Below, piece by piece: positions 1 to 10,110 of a stretch of 64,000 nt of DNA. Positions within the stretch are counted from its first letter, which is position 1; the number at the start of each line of letters is the position of its first letter. Both the position numbers and the translations under genes were made by a program. Source of the DNA: Pisolithus tinctorius (Eukaryota; Basidiomycota; Agaricomycetes; Boletales; Pisolithaceae); NCBI GenBank assembly GCA_024663395.1, contig JANFAH010000027.1, positions 682,001-746,000 on the forward strand, in the 5' to 3' direction. The notes under the pieces were generated by a model. The model saw nothing but the letters and a program-made list of their open reading frames with translations. It was not told where the DNA came from and did not search any database.

Positions 1-317
1 CCAAAACCAACACAAAAGACAAATAATGTGCAAGTGGTGTTGTGCCTCTGTGGTACCTGGAGGGCAGAAAAAACCTAATGTGTGGGGGAGTTTTCTATAG
101 AGGGTGCTCCTGGCACAAGTTGATGACAAGTTACATAAGAGAAGCTGAGTGAGTGATGACTTGATGGGGGATGCTGAACAGAGTGAAGGTGTTCAGCCAA
201 AAGTATTCTGGAATAAAATGTGCTCCTGGCACAAGTTGATGACAAGTTATGCAGGAGTGGAAGAATGACTAAGCAAAAGGTTGCTGACTAAGCACTGATG
301 ATACTGCTGATGATGAA
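1..317. other. Unassigned relic with direct repeats
   Basis: No credible coding frame. The stretch holds a 29-bp direct repeat (105-133 and 221-249) beginning TGCTCCTGGCACAAG. A shorter third copy of its second half lies at 403-421. It is almost free of CpG, like the old transposon relics next to it. Nothing further is recognised. Confidence 0.4.
105..253. repeat. 29-bp direct repeat pair
   Basis: Positions 105-133 and 221-249 are identical. The tail GTTGATGACAAGTTATGCA recurs at 235-253 and 403-421. These are probably sub-repeats inside a decayed LTR or leader. Confidence 0.6.
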
Positions 318-714
318 TAGAGGTAGATAGACCCTTGATGGAGCCTCAACTACCAAGGATGATGGATGGTGACAGATAGACTCTTCTAAATGAGCCTCAA
401 CTGTTGATGACAAGTTATGCACTGAGAGAGCTGAACTAACTTCTGGATTGCTTGGTGGGTAGCTAAGTACATGGGGGTTTATATACTGTGGGGGGAGCAC
501 AGCCTGTGACAAACAAGGCACAAACACTTTGTAAGTAATGAGTAAGGACTGAGTAATCATGATGAGTAAGTGAGAAATGAAAAGTAAGCAAGCAAGGGGA
601 ATTGGTAAGTAGTGGCAATAAACAAGTCAAGGACAGTCAAAATATCACAGTATGAGTCAAATAGAGTCAGAAACTGAGTAAGCACACTGATATTACATTA
701 GGGGGTGGTGATGC
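318..714 (-). repeat. LTR-F relic, copy 1
   Basis: This stretch shares a long series of blocks in the same order with 14783-15180: the TAGACCCTTGAT start, a GTTTATATAC block, CAAACACTT, GGCAATAA, and the AACTGAGTAAGCACACTG end. The shared block at 477-486 reads GTATATAAAC on the minus strand, a TATA-like box, so the LTR probably faces minus. Exact ends and a target duplication cannot be fixed. CpG is almost absent, so the copy is old. Confidence 0.55.
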
Positions 715-1634
715 AAGTCAGATCTCAGTGGAGACATCACTGGACCAACAGATTGGATGACAGATGGATGGTGTTTCCAGATGGGGAAGTATTAATTCCA
801 GAAATGGATGGCATGAGTCAGGCATCAAAAGACTAGGGCATTGGGGGTCTGTGGGGTAATGGGAGCATAGGCAATCATGCCTCCCACCCATTCATCCTCT
901 CAGTGAAGTCAATAAATTCTTCATGAATGGGGATCTGATGGAGGAGAGGGAGAAGGGGGGATGTCTTCTGCTGGGTCTTGCAGTAAAAAGGCAAGATGCA
1001 TGTCATACTCATCATGGATGTGATCAGGGAGGCTGGAGAACAGTAGATTATACTGCAGCTGTCACAATGTGGGGAGAATGATGGATGAGATTGGAATAAA
1101 GATAGTACAGGGAGCAGGGAGGAAGGATCCCTATGCTTCATCAAGTGGGGAGACTGAAATGACCACATAAGACCTTTCTGAGTGACAGACCTGAGGTGAC
1201 CAAAGAATGTCCTTCTGGAAGTCATACTGACAAGGAGAACATGCTGACCAAGCTGCATGGGATGGGATGGGGCTGACAATGATGGAATGAACCAGGGGGC
1301 TTCAGGATGGAAGCTGGTGGGAACACCTGGGAGATATACATAGCCATTGTCTCTGGCAAATGAGACAAGCAAGATGATCAATGAAGAGGCAGCCATATCT
1401 GATGGACTTAGTGAAATGAGTGTCTGATGGTTGGAGTGCTGTTGAAATGCATAGGGTGCAAGGATCCTCTCCAAATTTGGAAGGCAGGATGGCATGGCTG
1501 AGCACTTTAAGTGAGTGTGAGAATGGAGTTGATATCTTTGGAAATGGTGGAGATACAATGAAAACTGGAATGCTGTACATGGGCACTAAAAACCTTACCT
1601 AAGCCATCTAGCTCATATTATACAGCTACTTGGA
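715..1634 (-). other. Unidentified minus-strand sequence abutting gypsy-A
   Basis: I do not recognise this stretch. A 227-codon open frame lies on the minus strand at 875-1558, with a second open frame overlapping at 1302-1586. It replaces the rest of the gypsy-A integrase, whose homology stops near 1635 just after the His-containing zinc region. It is CpG-poor. It could be part of an unknown element inserted into the integrase, or a deletion junction. No family signature was seen and no function is proposed. Confidence 0.3.
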
Positions 1635-4100
1635 CTTTTCCTACAGCAGTTTTGCCTGAAATGGCCTGCTAGAGGGTCGTCATGCTTGAACTGAAGCACT
1701 TGAAGGTGGAGATCATCAATGTCAGGGACAAAGATGTGATTGTCAAGGCAGAGTAGACCATTGGAGTCCAGGGACCACTGAGGCCTAGTCAGAGTTGGGA
1801 GATGGCTGGCAGAGACAGGGTCAGATGGTAGGGCAGAGATGATGTCAGAGTGCAAGCAATCAACATTGAAGACCATGGTGGCACAGAGCACAGGGGCTAT
1901 GAGGGTAGTGGTACAGAGGGATGACACAAGTTGCTCCTGTGTAAACATAGGGTGGAGATTGTGAGGATTTACCTGTGCATAGTCCCTATCCCCCCCCCTT
2001 TGGGTAGATGTCCCACCATCACATAAGTGCATCAGGTTTGGCTCCCAGGGGGCCAGGTCAGAAGTGGATGGAAAGGTTAAACTGAGAGAGGTACTCTGAC
2101 CAGCAGGTGTGTTGACAAGTGAGAACCTTAGAGGTGGAAAAATACTCAAGGTTTTTGTGGTCCATCACCACATCAACAGGTAAGGCAGAACCTTCCAGGT
2201 AATGCTGCCAATGGTGGAAGGCCTCAAAGATAGCCAAAAGCTCCTTGTCATGGGTATCATAGTTGAGTTCTGGTGCAGTCATGGTGTGGGAGTAGAAAGC
2301 AACTGGGTAGAGTTTACCATCAGAGCAGGTGAGTGACAAAATACCAGCAATGGCATAGTCAGAGGTGTTGGTTTCAACTGAAAGTGGAGTGTCAGGGACC
2401 CAGTGAGTGAGAACAGGAGCAGAGCTGAAGGCATCCTCCAGGCAGAGGAAAGTGGAGCAACACTCCTTGGAAAAGTTCCAAGGAGCACCCTTTCACATGA
2501 GGCAAGTGAGAGGAATGACAATGTCAGAGTAGTTATTAATGAATCATCTGTGGAAATTTGTGAAGCCAAGGAAGCACTGGATGTCTTGCACCTTCTGTGG
2601 CTCAGGCCAGTCACAGACTGCCTGAGCCTTTTCAGCAGACATGGTGAGACTGGCAGGAGAGAGGATGTAGCCAAGGTACTCAACAGAGTTGGAGTGGAAC
2701 TTTCTGGTTTGGCATAGAGACCATGCTTTTGAACGTGGCAGAGTACCTCTTTTACATGTTTGCAGTGCAACTCCATGTCCTGCAAATAAATTAGGATGTC
2801 ATTGAGGTATACCAGAATGCAGACATTGAGCATGTCTGCAAAGATGCTATTAATGAATCACTGGAAAGCCACAGGCACATTAGTCAAACCAACAGGCATT
2901 ACCTGCCACTCATAAGAACCATAATGAGTGCAGAAAGCCATTTTCCATTCATCTCCATCTGCAATGTGGACTAGATGATAGGCATGGCAGAGGTCAACCT
3001 TGGTGTAGACTTTAGCATGGCTTGGAGAGTCAAGTCAGTTGGAGATGAGTGGCAGCAGATTGTGATCTTTTTCATGATTTTATTGAGTCCTCAATAGTCT
3101 ATGCAGAGGTGGAGTGAACTGTCTTCTTCACAAAGAGGACAGGGGCACCATGAATGGAGGTGTACTGCTTGATGAAACCATAGCCAAGATACTTGTCAAT
3201 GAAGGTGTGGAGAGCTTCAAGCTCTGGCAGAGACAGGGAGTAGATTGTGCCAATGGGTGGAGAAGGTCCTTCCTTGAGGTCAATCTTGAGATTGACTGAG
3301 CAATGTGGCAGAAGTTCAGTAGCCTTGTCTTTACTAAAGACATTGGCAAGCTCATGATACTCAGGAGGGACTGAGGAGAGGTCAGGAGGTGGAGAAGGAG
3401 TGGAGGATGCACAAAGCTTCACATCATCAGTGGAGAGCTGTAAGTGGAACTGTCTGGAGCCAGGGAGAGCACAGGCTCTGACATATGCAGCAGCATTGAT
3501 GAGTGAGATGAGCAGAGCAGAGCACAGCAAGTCTGTCAGAGTTGCAGTCAGAGCTGCAGACAGAGTGGAGGGTGTCAGATCTGGAGTGGAGGTCACAGTG
3601 GAAGGTGACAAAGGTGCCTGGGGTGTCAACATTCCCTGTAATGGTGGTTTGAATGATATACTGCCCAGTACCCAGTCAATTGACAAATTGAAGTGGGTGA
3701 GCCAGTTGTGTCCTAATACCAGCAAACATGAAGAATCCAATGGAGTAACATAAAGTGAAATGGAGTTGACATCACCAGAAGGAAAGTGGAGGGAAAGATC
3801 TACTTCTTGGGAAATGACAGCATTTGTACTACCATCAAACAAGTGGAGCAGAATTGGCAGAGAAACAGAGGAACCAGGAATAGCATATTTTTTGATTATG
3901 GACAGGTCTACAAAACAATGAGAAGAGCCTGAATCGATCAATGCAGAGACAGTATCAACAGAATAATCAGGAAGAGTTACAGATGGAAGTAAAGAATTGG
4001 GACTGGAGAGAGTGGATGCATTGAGTTGGATGTCTGGTTGTGCACAGTTGGGGTCAATGCTTCCTCCAGGCTGTGTGGACTCCCTGGAGGAGTGGACTAA
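1635..4100 (-). pseudogene. pol: Gypsy-A pol pseudogene (PR, RT, RNase H, partial integrase)
   Basis: From high to low coordinates it holds an aspartic protease with ALIDSGSSHCFVD (about 3941-3880), a Pro/Ser/Thr-rich linker, the RT palm, RNase H with VVMDHKNLEYFSTSKVL (about 2180-2110) and the start of integrase ending in GHFRQN (about 1640). The RT active site reads YLND in place of YLDD (about 2806), so a metal-binding Asp is lost. Frames are broken repeatedly between 3100 and 1635, and a G-run near 1990 shifts the frame. Pol is -1 to gag at 4100-4106. It is not functional. Close homology to gypsy-B pol supports every domain call. Confidence 0.85.
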
Positions 4101-5298
4101 TTTTTTGGCTCTGCCTTCTCCACTGGTGGAGCAGGCAGAGTTCCAGCCATAGCTGCACAGGCTTTGGCTGCATGAGAGGTAGACTTAGGACAGCCCTTAG
4201 CAGAGTGGCCAGCCTTGCCACAGAAGAGGCAGAGGTTGTTTTTCATCCTGTGCTGGTGTTTGGTGGAGGTGAGCTTGCCATCCTTGCCCAGAGGATGGGC
4301 AATATTGGACTTGGGCAGATCTTTCTGTTTGCCCTTGCCCTTGGTGTTGGACTTTGGAGTGGAGGCAGAGGACAATGATTTAGGCTTGTTGGAGTTGGAG
4401 GACTGTGACTTGTCAGTGGCAGACTTGGTGGTGTGCAAAACCTCTGCCTTGCATTCCCAGTAGTGAGCATCAATGGTTTGGGTGAGTTCACAGAGTTGTG
4501 TGAGAGTAGAAGGCTTTTGACATGAGCAATCTTGTCTTTGATGCAGTCTGGAAGTCCACTATAGAAGTGGTGGCAGAGTGCACTGACACCATAGTCCTTG
4601 ACCTGTGAAGCCCAGCAATTGAACTCCATGACATACTTGGTGATCTGAGAACTGTCTTTCATGGTGAGGTTCTCAAGTTGTTGGATGGCATCCACTATGG
4701 CATCATGCAGACCAAAATTAGTTGTGAGCTCATGCAAGAACTTGTGATAGTCATCCATCCAGAGTGGGCAGTCCTAGCCTTTGGGCTGTAGCAGATCTGG
4801 CTCAAACCAAGCCAGAGCCATTCCCTTCAAGTAGGACTGGGCAAAGGTTACCTTTGCTCTGTCAGAGTGGAATGTGTGGAGGCAGTCTTGAAAGTTCAGC
4901 TCACATTGAATGAGGAACTCACAGAGTTTGTTTGGGTTGGAGCTGTCAAAGGTGTCAGGTTCATGGACCTTGGTTTTCAGAGTGGAGTCCCCAGTGCACA
5001 AGCTAGACTGCACAAGTGCATGGACAGCTCTAGCAAGAGCAATGAGGGGATCCTCTGGTGGCTCAGCGAGGTCTTTGGGGATATCCCTGTCACTGCTGCC
5101 CCTGCTGTCAGGATCACCATCAGGATCATTAGGGTCAGGGTTGGGTCCATCATCTTGGTTATGAGGAGACAGAGTATGGAAGGTTGTTGGGTGGAGGTCA
5201 GAGCAACCAGCTTGTGAAGTGCTTTCACTTTCAGCACAAGAGTGGCATTGAGTGGAGAAGGATTGAAATTGTTCAACAACAGAAGGGAGTCAACATGG
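4097..5298 (-). pseudogene. gag: Gypsy-A gag pseudogene
   Basis: This is the capsid-like gag of a Ty3/gypsy element. It matches gypsy-B gag block by block: the CELNFQDC stretch (about 4900), AQSYLKGMALAWFEPDLL (about 4840-4790), the HHFYSGLPD block (about 4555) and a CCHC zinc knuckle CLFCGKAGHSAKGC (about 4230-4190), which would bind RNA. Several frameshifts separate these blocks. The N-terminus is cut at 5298 by gypsy-B and continues at 13403. It ends in TAG (4097-4099), directly after a slippery heptamer. Confidence 0.85.
4100..4106 (-). promoter_or_regulatory. -1 frameshift heptamer of gypsy-A
   Basis: On the minus strand the end of gag reads CCA-AAA-AAT-TAG. The heptamer A-AAA-AAT fits the X-XXY-YYZ slippery rule. 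A -1 slip there leads straight into the pol frame, which stays open and aligns with gypsy-B pol. Confidence 0.6.
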
Positions 5299-5303
5299 GT
5301 TAG

Positions 5304-5829
5304 TATCAAGTACGGGGATTGTCCAGGTTGAGACCAGACTGGAGACCGAAGCGGGCGCGAGGCCGAGGGGTCGGAGTTAGGGGTAAAGATGAAGGTACAG
5401 GTGGGTGGACTGGTTGGACTTAGCGACTGAGGATACAGCGCTATTCCCTTGCGTGAGTCTCAGTCCGAGTCCAAGGCCGAGACGGAGTTTTCAGAGGTAA
5501 CTTAGTTGATTTCAGACTGAGGTCTACAGGCCAAGTATCTACGAGTTTATATACTAGAGTAGCTATAGTACGGAGACCGGTAATGCCGGTCTCACAAAGA
5601 TTGCTAAGGTGATTGGTAAGACGAGTATTAGTAAGATGTGACTAAGATGATGGAGACCAGGACAGAGTGGACTGGGGACACGACCGGGCAGGATTCAACT
5701 GAAATGACAGACACTGCAAAGCAGTGTCTACCAGGCTAGACCAACTGGAGATATGGGATTGGCGAGGCCGAGGCCGGACTGAGTGAGTGCGAGGCCGAGT
5801 CTGGCTGGAGTTGAGGCATGACTGTGACA
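5304..5829 (-). repeat. 3' LTR of gypsy-B (LTR-B)
   Basis: 526 bp, nearly the same as 12872-13397. On the minus strand it starts TGTCACAGTCATGCC and carries a TATATAAAC box (about 5548-5556). It has two palindromes: GAGACCGG/CCGGTCTC (about 5572-5592) and ACACTGC/GCAGTGT (about 5712-5728). The adjoining duplication is GTTAG at 5299-5303. Confidence 0.95.
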
Positions 5830-5843
5830 GTATCCCCCTCTTA
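5830..5843 (-). other. Polypurine tract of gypsy-B
   Basis: The minus strand reads TAAGAGGGGGATAC directly before the 3' LTR start TGTCA. This is the expected place and composition for the plus-strand DNA primer. Confidence 0.8.
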
Positions 5844-5966
5844 GGGGTCGAACCCATGAGACCCCTGCGAGAGTGGTATGCTGAGTCCGAAAATCGACTG
5901 AGTTTGAAAAAATGATACTTGTGGCTCGCTAAGCCCTTTGCGTCTTTCTTTCTCATCCTAACCATC

Positions 5967-7035
5967 ATGTCCGAATCAAGGCCGATCACCGTGACAGACA
6001 AGAATGACGAAGGCCAGGTCGTCGTCGATTGGACCCAGGTGTCGGACAACGCCATTCGATATGACACCGACGATGAGGAGGAAGTGATGAAGGCCAAGTT
6101 GAAGGAAAGGAAGAGGCAAAAGGTGGCAGAGCAAGCCTGGCGGGAAGAGCAGGCGCGACTGGAGGCCGAGAGAGCGGAGAGGGAGCGGATTGAGGCCGAG
6201 AGGGCCGAGAAGGAGAAGGCCGAGGCTGAGAAGGCAGCGCAGGAGGCTGAGGAGAGGCGAGCGTGCAAAGAGGAGGAGAGGCAGGAGGCCAAACATAGGC
6301 GCAAGGCCAAGGCCGGTAAGGGTGATGAGACCAGGGGGGAGGTGAAGAAAGTGGTCATGGACCCCGGGTGAGTACCTTTCTAACCTTGTATGTACTCCTC
6401 CGAACAACGCTTTTAGTTGTACCCGCTGTGCCCGGGCCAACATCGTCTGCGAATTCGTCATAGACGGCAACAAGAAGCGCGTGGCCTGTGTGCGCTGAAA
6501 CCTATCAAAAGGCAAGTGCCGCTGGCCTGGGGATGGGAAAGACGCCGAGGCCGGTCCTAAGGCCAGGAGGACCGACAAGGGGAAGAAGCGGAAAGCCGAG
6601 GGGGAGAATGCCAAGGCCGGGCCCAGCAACCAGAAACGGGTGAGGACGAGTGTGGGACCGACCGAGGTCTTGGACCTCGATGAGTTCGAGGCCGGTGGGA
6701 GCGGGATGAAGGAGGCCAGCGCGGCTAGGTACTCGGGCTTGGAGAACAAGCTCGAGCGACTGATTGAGGCTGCGGGGCTGATTGCCAACAACCTGACCAG
6801 CCTCTTCGAACTCCACGAGACCGCGGTTGAGAACTTGGGCCGCATAGCCGACGCGCTCGAGTCGATACTCGACGAATCCTACGGCTTCGGGATGGCGGTA
6901 TCCCCTTCGGACTCAGGCTCGTCTGAGCTCGACTCTGACGAGTTGTGTGAGGAAGCAGAGTGGTTGAAGAACCACGGCGAGGATGAAGAGGAGGAGTCCG
7001 AGGGGGAGGATGAGAGTATGGCCAAGGCCGAGTAG
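5967..7035 (+). pseudogene. Antisense Zn2Cys6-like coiled-coil gene in gypsy-B
   Basis: This gene runs opposite to gag-pol, between integrase and 3' LTR. Exon 1 (from ATG 5967) has a short N-terminal part and then a long Glu/Arg/Lys/Ala-rich helix of about 75 residues, likely a coiled coil. A 49-bp intron (6368-6416, GTGAGT...TTTTAG) splices in frame. Exon 2 then opens with C-x2-C-x6-C, 12 residues, C-x2-stop-x6-C. If the stop (TGA, 6496-6498) was once a Cys codon, this is the exact CX2CX6CX12CX2CX6C layout of a fungal Gal4-type zinc cluster. The rest has a second helical part and an acidic Asp/Glu/Ser C-terminus. No pol or gag similarity is seen. A DNA-binding or regulatory protein of the element is an inference. 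Confidence 0.7.
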
Positions 7036-7222
7036 ACTCGTAGCGTAGCGTTTTTGTTGCTTTTCCCTGCGAATGTCATGTGTCCGGTGTCCGGTGTCTG
7101 GTCTCGGTCTTGTATAGTAAGTGAGAGCAAACAAGAAAAGAAAACAAAGTAAGTAAGAGATCAGAGAAAACTAGATACCGATAGAAAACAGAAAAGAAAC
7201 TGAGGCCGGTTGAGACCGGTCC

Positions 7223-9582
7223 TCATTGGTACGGGCTGGGTTTACTGGGGTAGCTGGAGTGAAACTCTTGTACAAGTTCAGAGGCATTGTCGAGCTCTGT
7301 AGCAAGTACCCAAGTGGTCTCTTCATCGGTCCCCTCGTAGCCGGTCCACCGGACTAAGTACTGAAGCCAACACCGGCAACACCGGTTGACCTTAGAGTCG
7401 AGGATTTCTGCTACCTCGAACTCTAGATCACCATCGACTTCAACTGGTGGAGGTGGTGGTTGAGTCCGGTTCGGGATGGTATTAGGAACAGCCGGCTCGA
7501 GTTGGGAAACATGGAAGACCGGGTGGACTGTGCACATTGAGTCCGGCAGGCGCAGTGTGAAAGAGTGGGTACCGGCCTGAGCTATGACCGGGTACGGCCC
7601 AAGGTTCTTCTCTGCGAGTTTCTTGGAAGGCCAGGTTGACCGGAAGTATTTAGCTTTGACATACACCTGGTCACCGACCTTGAAGTCCGGAGCCGGCATG
7701 CGTTTGGCATCAGCTGGTCCTTGGTAGCGCTGTTGTGCGAGGGTCATCTCCTCACATAGGAACTGGTGCAGTGAGTCTAGGTCGACTGCATAATCGCGAG
7801 CCCAGGCGGAGGTAAGATCATGCTCCGGGTACACCGAGATATTAGGATGGTAGCCCTTGTTAGCAAAGAAGGGTGAAACACCGGTAGTAGCGCTAGGGGC
7901 GTTGTTGTAAGTGAACTCGGCCAGAGGTAGTAGGTCGGCCCAGTTGTCTTGTTGGTAGTTGCAGTAGACTCGGAGGTACTGCTCGAGAGTCTGGTTGGTC
8001 CGCTCGGTCTGGCCATCACCTTCGGGGTGGTAGCCCGAGGTGAAATGTAGATGCATATCTAAGGCCTTACCGAGTGACCGGAAGAAGTGGGAGACGAACT
8101 CCGAGCCTCGGTCTGAAGTTACATGGGCCGGTACTCCATGCTTCAAAAAGACATGGAGTAGGAACAACTTGGCGAGTTCTGGGGCTGTTATGGTATCATG
8201 GGTGGGGATGAATATGGCCTGCTTGGAAAGCCGGTCAACTACTACGAGGATGGCCGTGAAGCCGGTTGAGGCCGGAAGTTGCTCAATGAAATCCATAGAG
8301 ATAGAATTCCATGGCTTCTCCGGCACTGGGAGTTGCTTGAGAAGGCCATAAGGCCGATGGTGGGGAACCTTAGCCCGAGCGCAGGCCGTGCAAGACCGGA
8401 CATAGTCTTTGACGAACGTCCTGAGGCCGGGCCAGGTGTACTCACGCCATATAAGTTCCAGTGTGCGGTTTTGGCCGAAATGGCCGGACAGGGGGTGGTC
8501 ATGCTTAAGCCGCAAGACCCTAAGGCAGAGATCATTTGAGTCTGGCACGTAGATCCTTCCATCAAGACGAAGGAAGCCGGTGTCGTCTACTGACCACCGG
8601 GGATCAGACATGTCGGAGAGACAGGTTTGTGAGACCAGGTCATCCGGCAGTGTGGTCAGGATATCATTATGAAGTTTTTCTATATCCATCAGTGCGACTG
8701 CTCGTAAGACCAGGTATTTGAGGTAGGTTGTGCGAAGGGAGACTGCTAGTTGTTCCTGGGTGAAAACCGGTCTCAGGTTCTGCAGGTTCACTCGGGCATA
8801 GCCACTATCCCCCTCTTTGGGGTAGACGTCCCATCATCTAGTTAGGGCATCGGGCTTAGCCCTGAGCTTACCAGGCCTGAATTGAATGATCATATTGAAC
8901 TGAGACAGGAATTCAGACCAACGAGCTTGGCGGCGGGTGAGCACTTTAGAGGTAGAGAAGTACTCGAGATTCTTGTGGTCGGTAACAACGTCGACTGGTG
9001 AGGCCGAGCCCTCAAGGTAATGGCACCAGGTCCGGAATGCTTCGAAAATAGCAAGCAACTCTTTGTCGTGGGTGTCATAATTCAATTCCGGGGCTGTCAG
9101 GGTCCGGGAGTAGAAAGCGACCGGATGTATCTGGCCGTCGCCGCAGGTGATAGATAGGATGCCGGCGATGGCATAGTCCAATGCATCGGTCTCGACAGTG
9201 ATAGGGACCCCGGGGATGAAATGAGTTAAGACCGGCACAGTGGTGAAGGCGGCCTTGAGGTTATTAAATGACTGGCGGCACTCCTCAGAGAAGTTCCAAG
9301 GAGCCCCCTTGTGGGTAAGCCGAGTCAGTGGTACGACGATGTCCGAGTAACTAAAGATAAACCGGCGGTAGAAGTTGGCGAATCCGAGGAAAGACTGAAT
9401 GTCCTTGACCTTGCGAGGCTCAGGCCAATCGCAGATGGTCTGGACCTTTTCCTTGGACATCGTGAGGCCGGCAGGGGAAAGGTGGAATCCGAGGTATTCG
9501 ACCGAGTCCGAGTGGAACTCACATTTCTCCGGCTTCGCATAAAGGCCATGAAGCCGAAGCCGGCAGAGGACTTCTCGGACAT
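7223..9582 (-). pseudogene. pol: Gypsy-B pol, downstream part (RT thumb, RNase H, integrase, chromodomain)
   Basis: This part resumes after the solo LTR with VREVLCRLRLHGLYAKPEK (RT thumb). RNase H (VVTDHKNLEYFSTSKVL, about 9000-8950) follows. An in-frame TGA at 8834-8836 stands where CGA (Arg) fits. Integrase covers 8791-7700: HHCC zinc region, catalytic triad in SMDFIEQLP, TSDRGSEF and GDGQTERTNQ. A GPY-type region (NLGPYPVI) and a C-terminal chromodomain (EILDSKVNR...YLVRWTGYEG, about 7430-7260) come last. The chromodomain marks the chromovirus clade, whose integration is usually steered to modified chromatin. The integrase half is one open frame of 522 codons. Only the stop and the LTR insertion break this part. 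Confidence 0.95.
8806..8818 (-). promoter_or_regulatory. Possible central polypurine tract in gypsy-B pol
   Basis: The minus strand reads AAAGAGGGGGATA between RNase H and integrase. This almost repeats the 3' tract AAGAGGGGGATAC at 5830-5843. The sequence is also coding (Pro-Lys-Glu-Gly-Asp), so the match could be chance. The matching site in gypsy-A (about 1988-2003) is also a G-rich purine run. Confidence 0.45.
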
Positions 9583-10110
9583 TGTCATAGCCATATCTCG
9601 ACCCCGGCCGGACTCGGCCTCGCACTCACTTAGTCTGGCATCGGCCTCGCCTGTTTGCTATCCCCAGATGTCCTAGCGCAGTAGACACTGCTTTGCAGTG
9701 TCTGTCATTTCGGTTAAGTCCTGTCCCCAGTCCTGTCCCCGGTCTACCTGTCCCGGTCTCCGTTACCTTAGTCATACGTTAGTAATCCTTGTCTTACCAA
9801 TCCTCTTAGCAATCCTTGCGAGACCGGCATTACCGGTCTCTGTACTATAGTTGTTTCTAGTATATAAACTCGTAGATACTCGGCCTGTAGACCTCAGTCT
9901 GAAATCAACTAAGTATCTCCTGATAACCCCGCCTCGGCCTCGGACTCGGACTGAGATCCACGCAAGGGAATAGTGCTGTACCTTCAGTCGCTAAGTCCAA
10001 TCAGTCCAACTACCTGTATCCTCGACTCCTCCCCTGATCCCGACCCCTCGGCCTCGCGCCCGCTTCGGTCTCCAGTCTGGCCTCAACCCGGACAATCCTC
10101 ATACTTGACA
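9583..10110 (+). repeat. Solo LTR-B inserted in gypsy-B reverse transcriptase
   Basis: 528 bp, plus orientation, TGTCA...TGACA, with a perfect 5-bp duplication GACAT (9578-9582 and 10111-10115). Removing it rejoins the RT frame exactly (KQHV then REVL). It shows the LTR-B features: TATATAAAC-type box at about 9861 and the palindrome AGACACTGC/GCAGTGTCT (9683-9703). No internal sequence is present, so the element was lost by LTR-LTR recombination after insertion. Confidence 0.95.

Noticed and set aside
875..1558. 227-codon minus-strand frame as a BTB-type or other host protein
   Set aside because: No convincing motif; the composition is that of translated CpG-poor relic sequence, so I left it unassigned.
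2403..2717. Plus-strand open frame opposite gypsy-A RT as a gene
   Set aside because: It is the mirror of coding sequence on the other strand, kept open by base composition; unlike 5967-7035 it overlaps pol itself.
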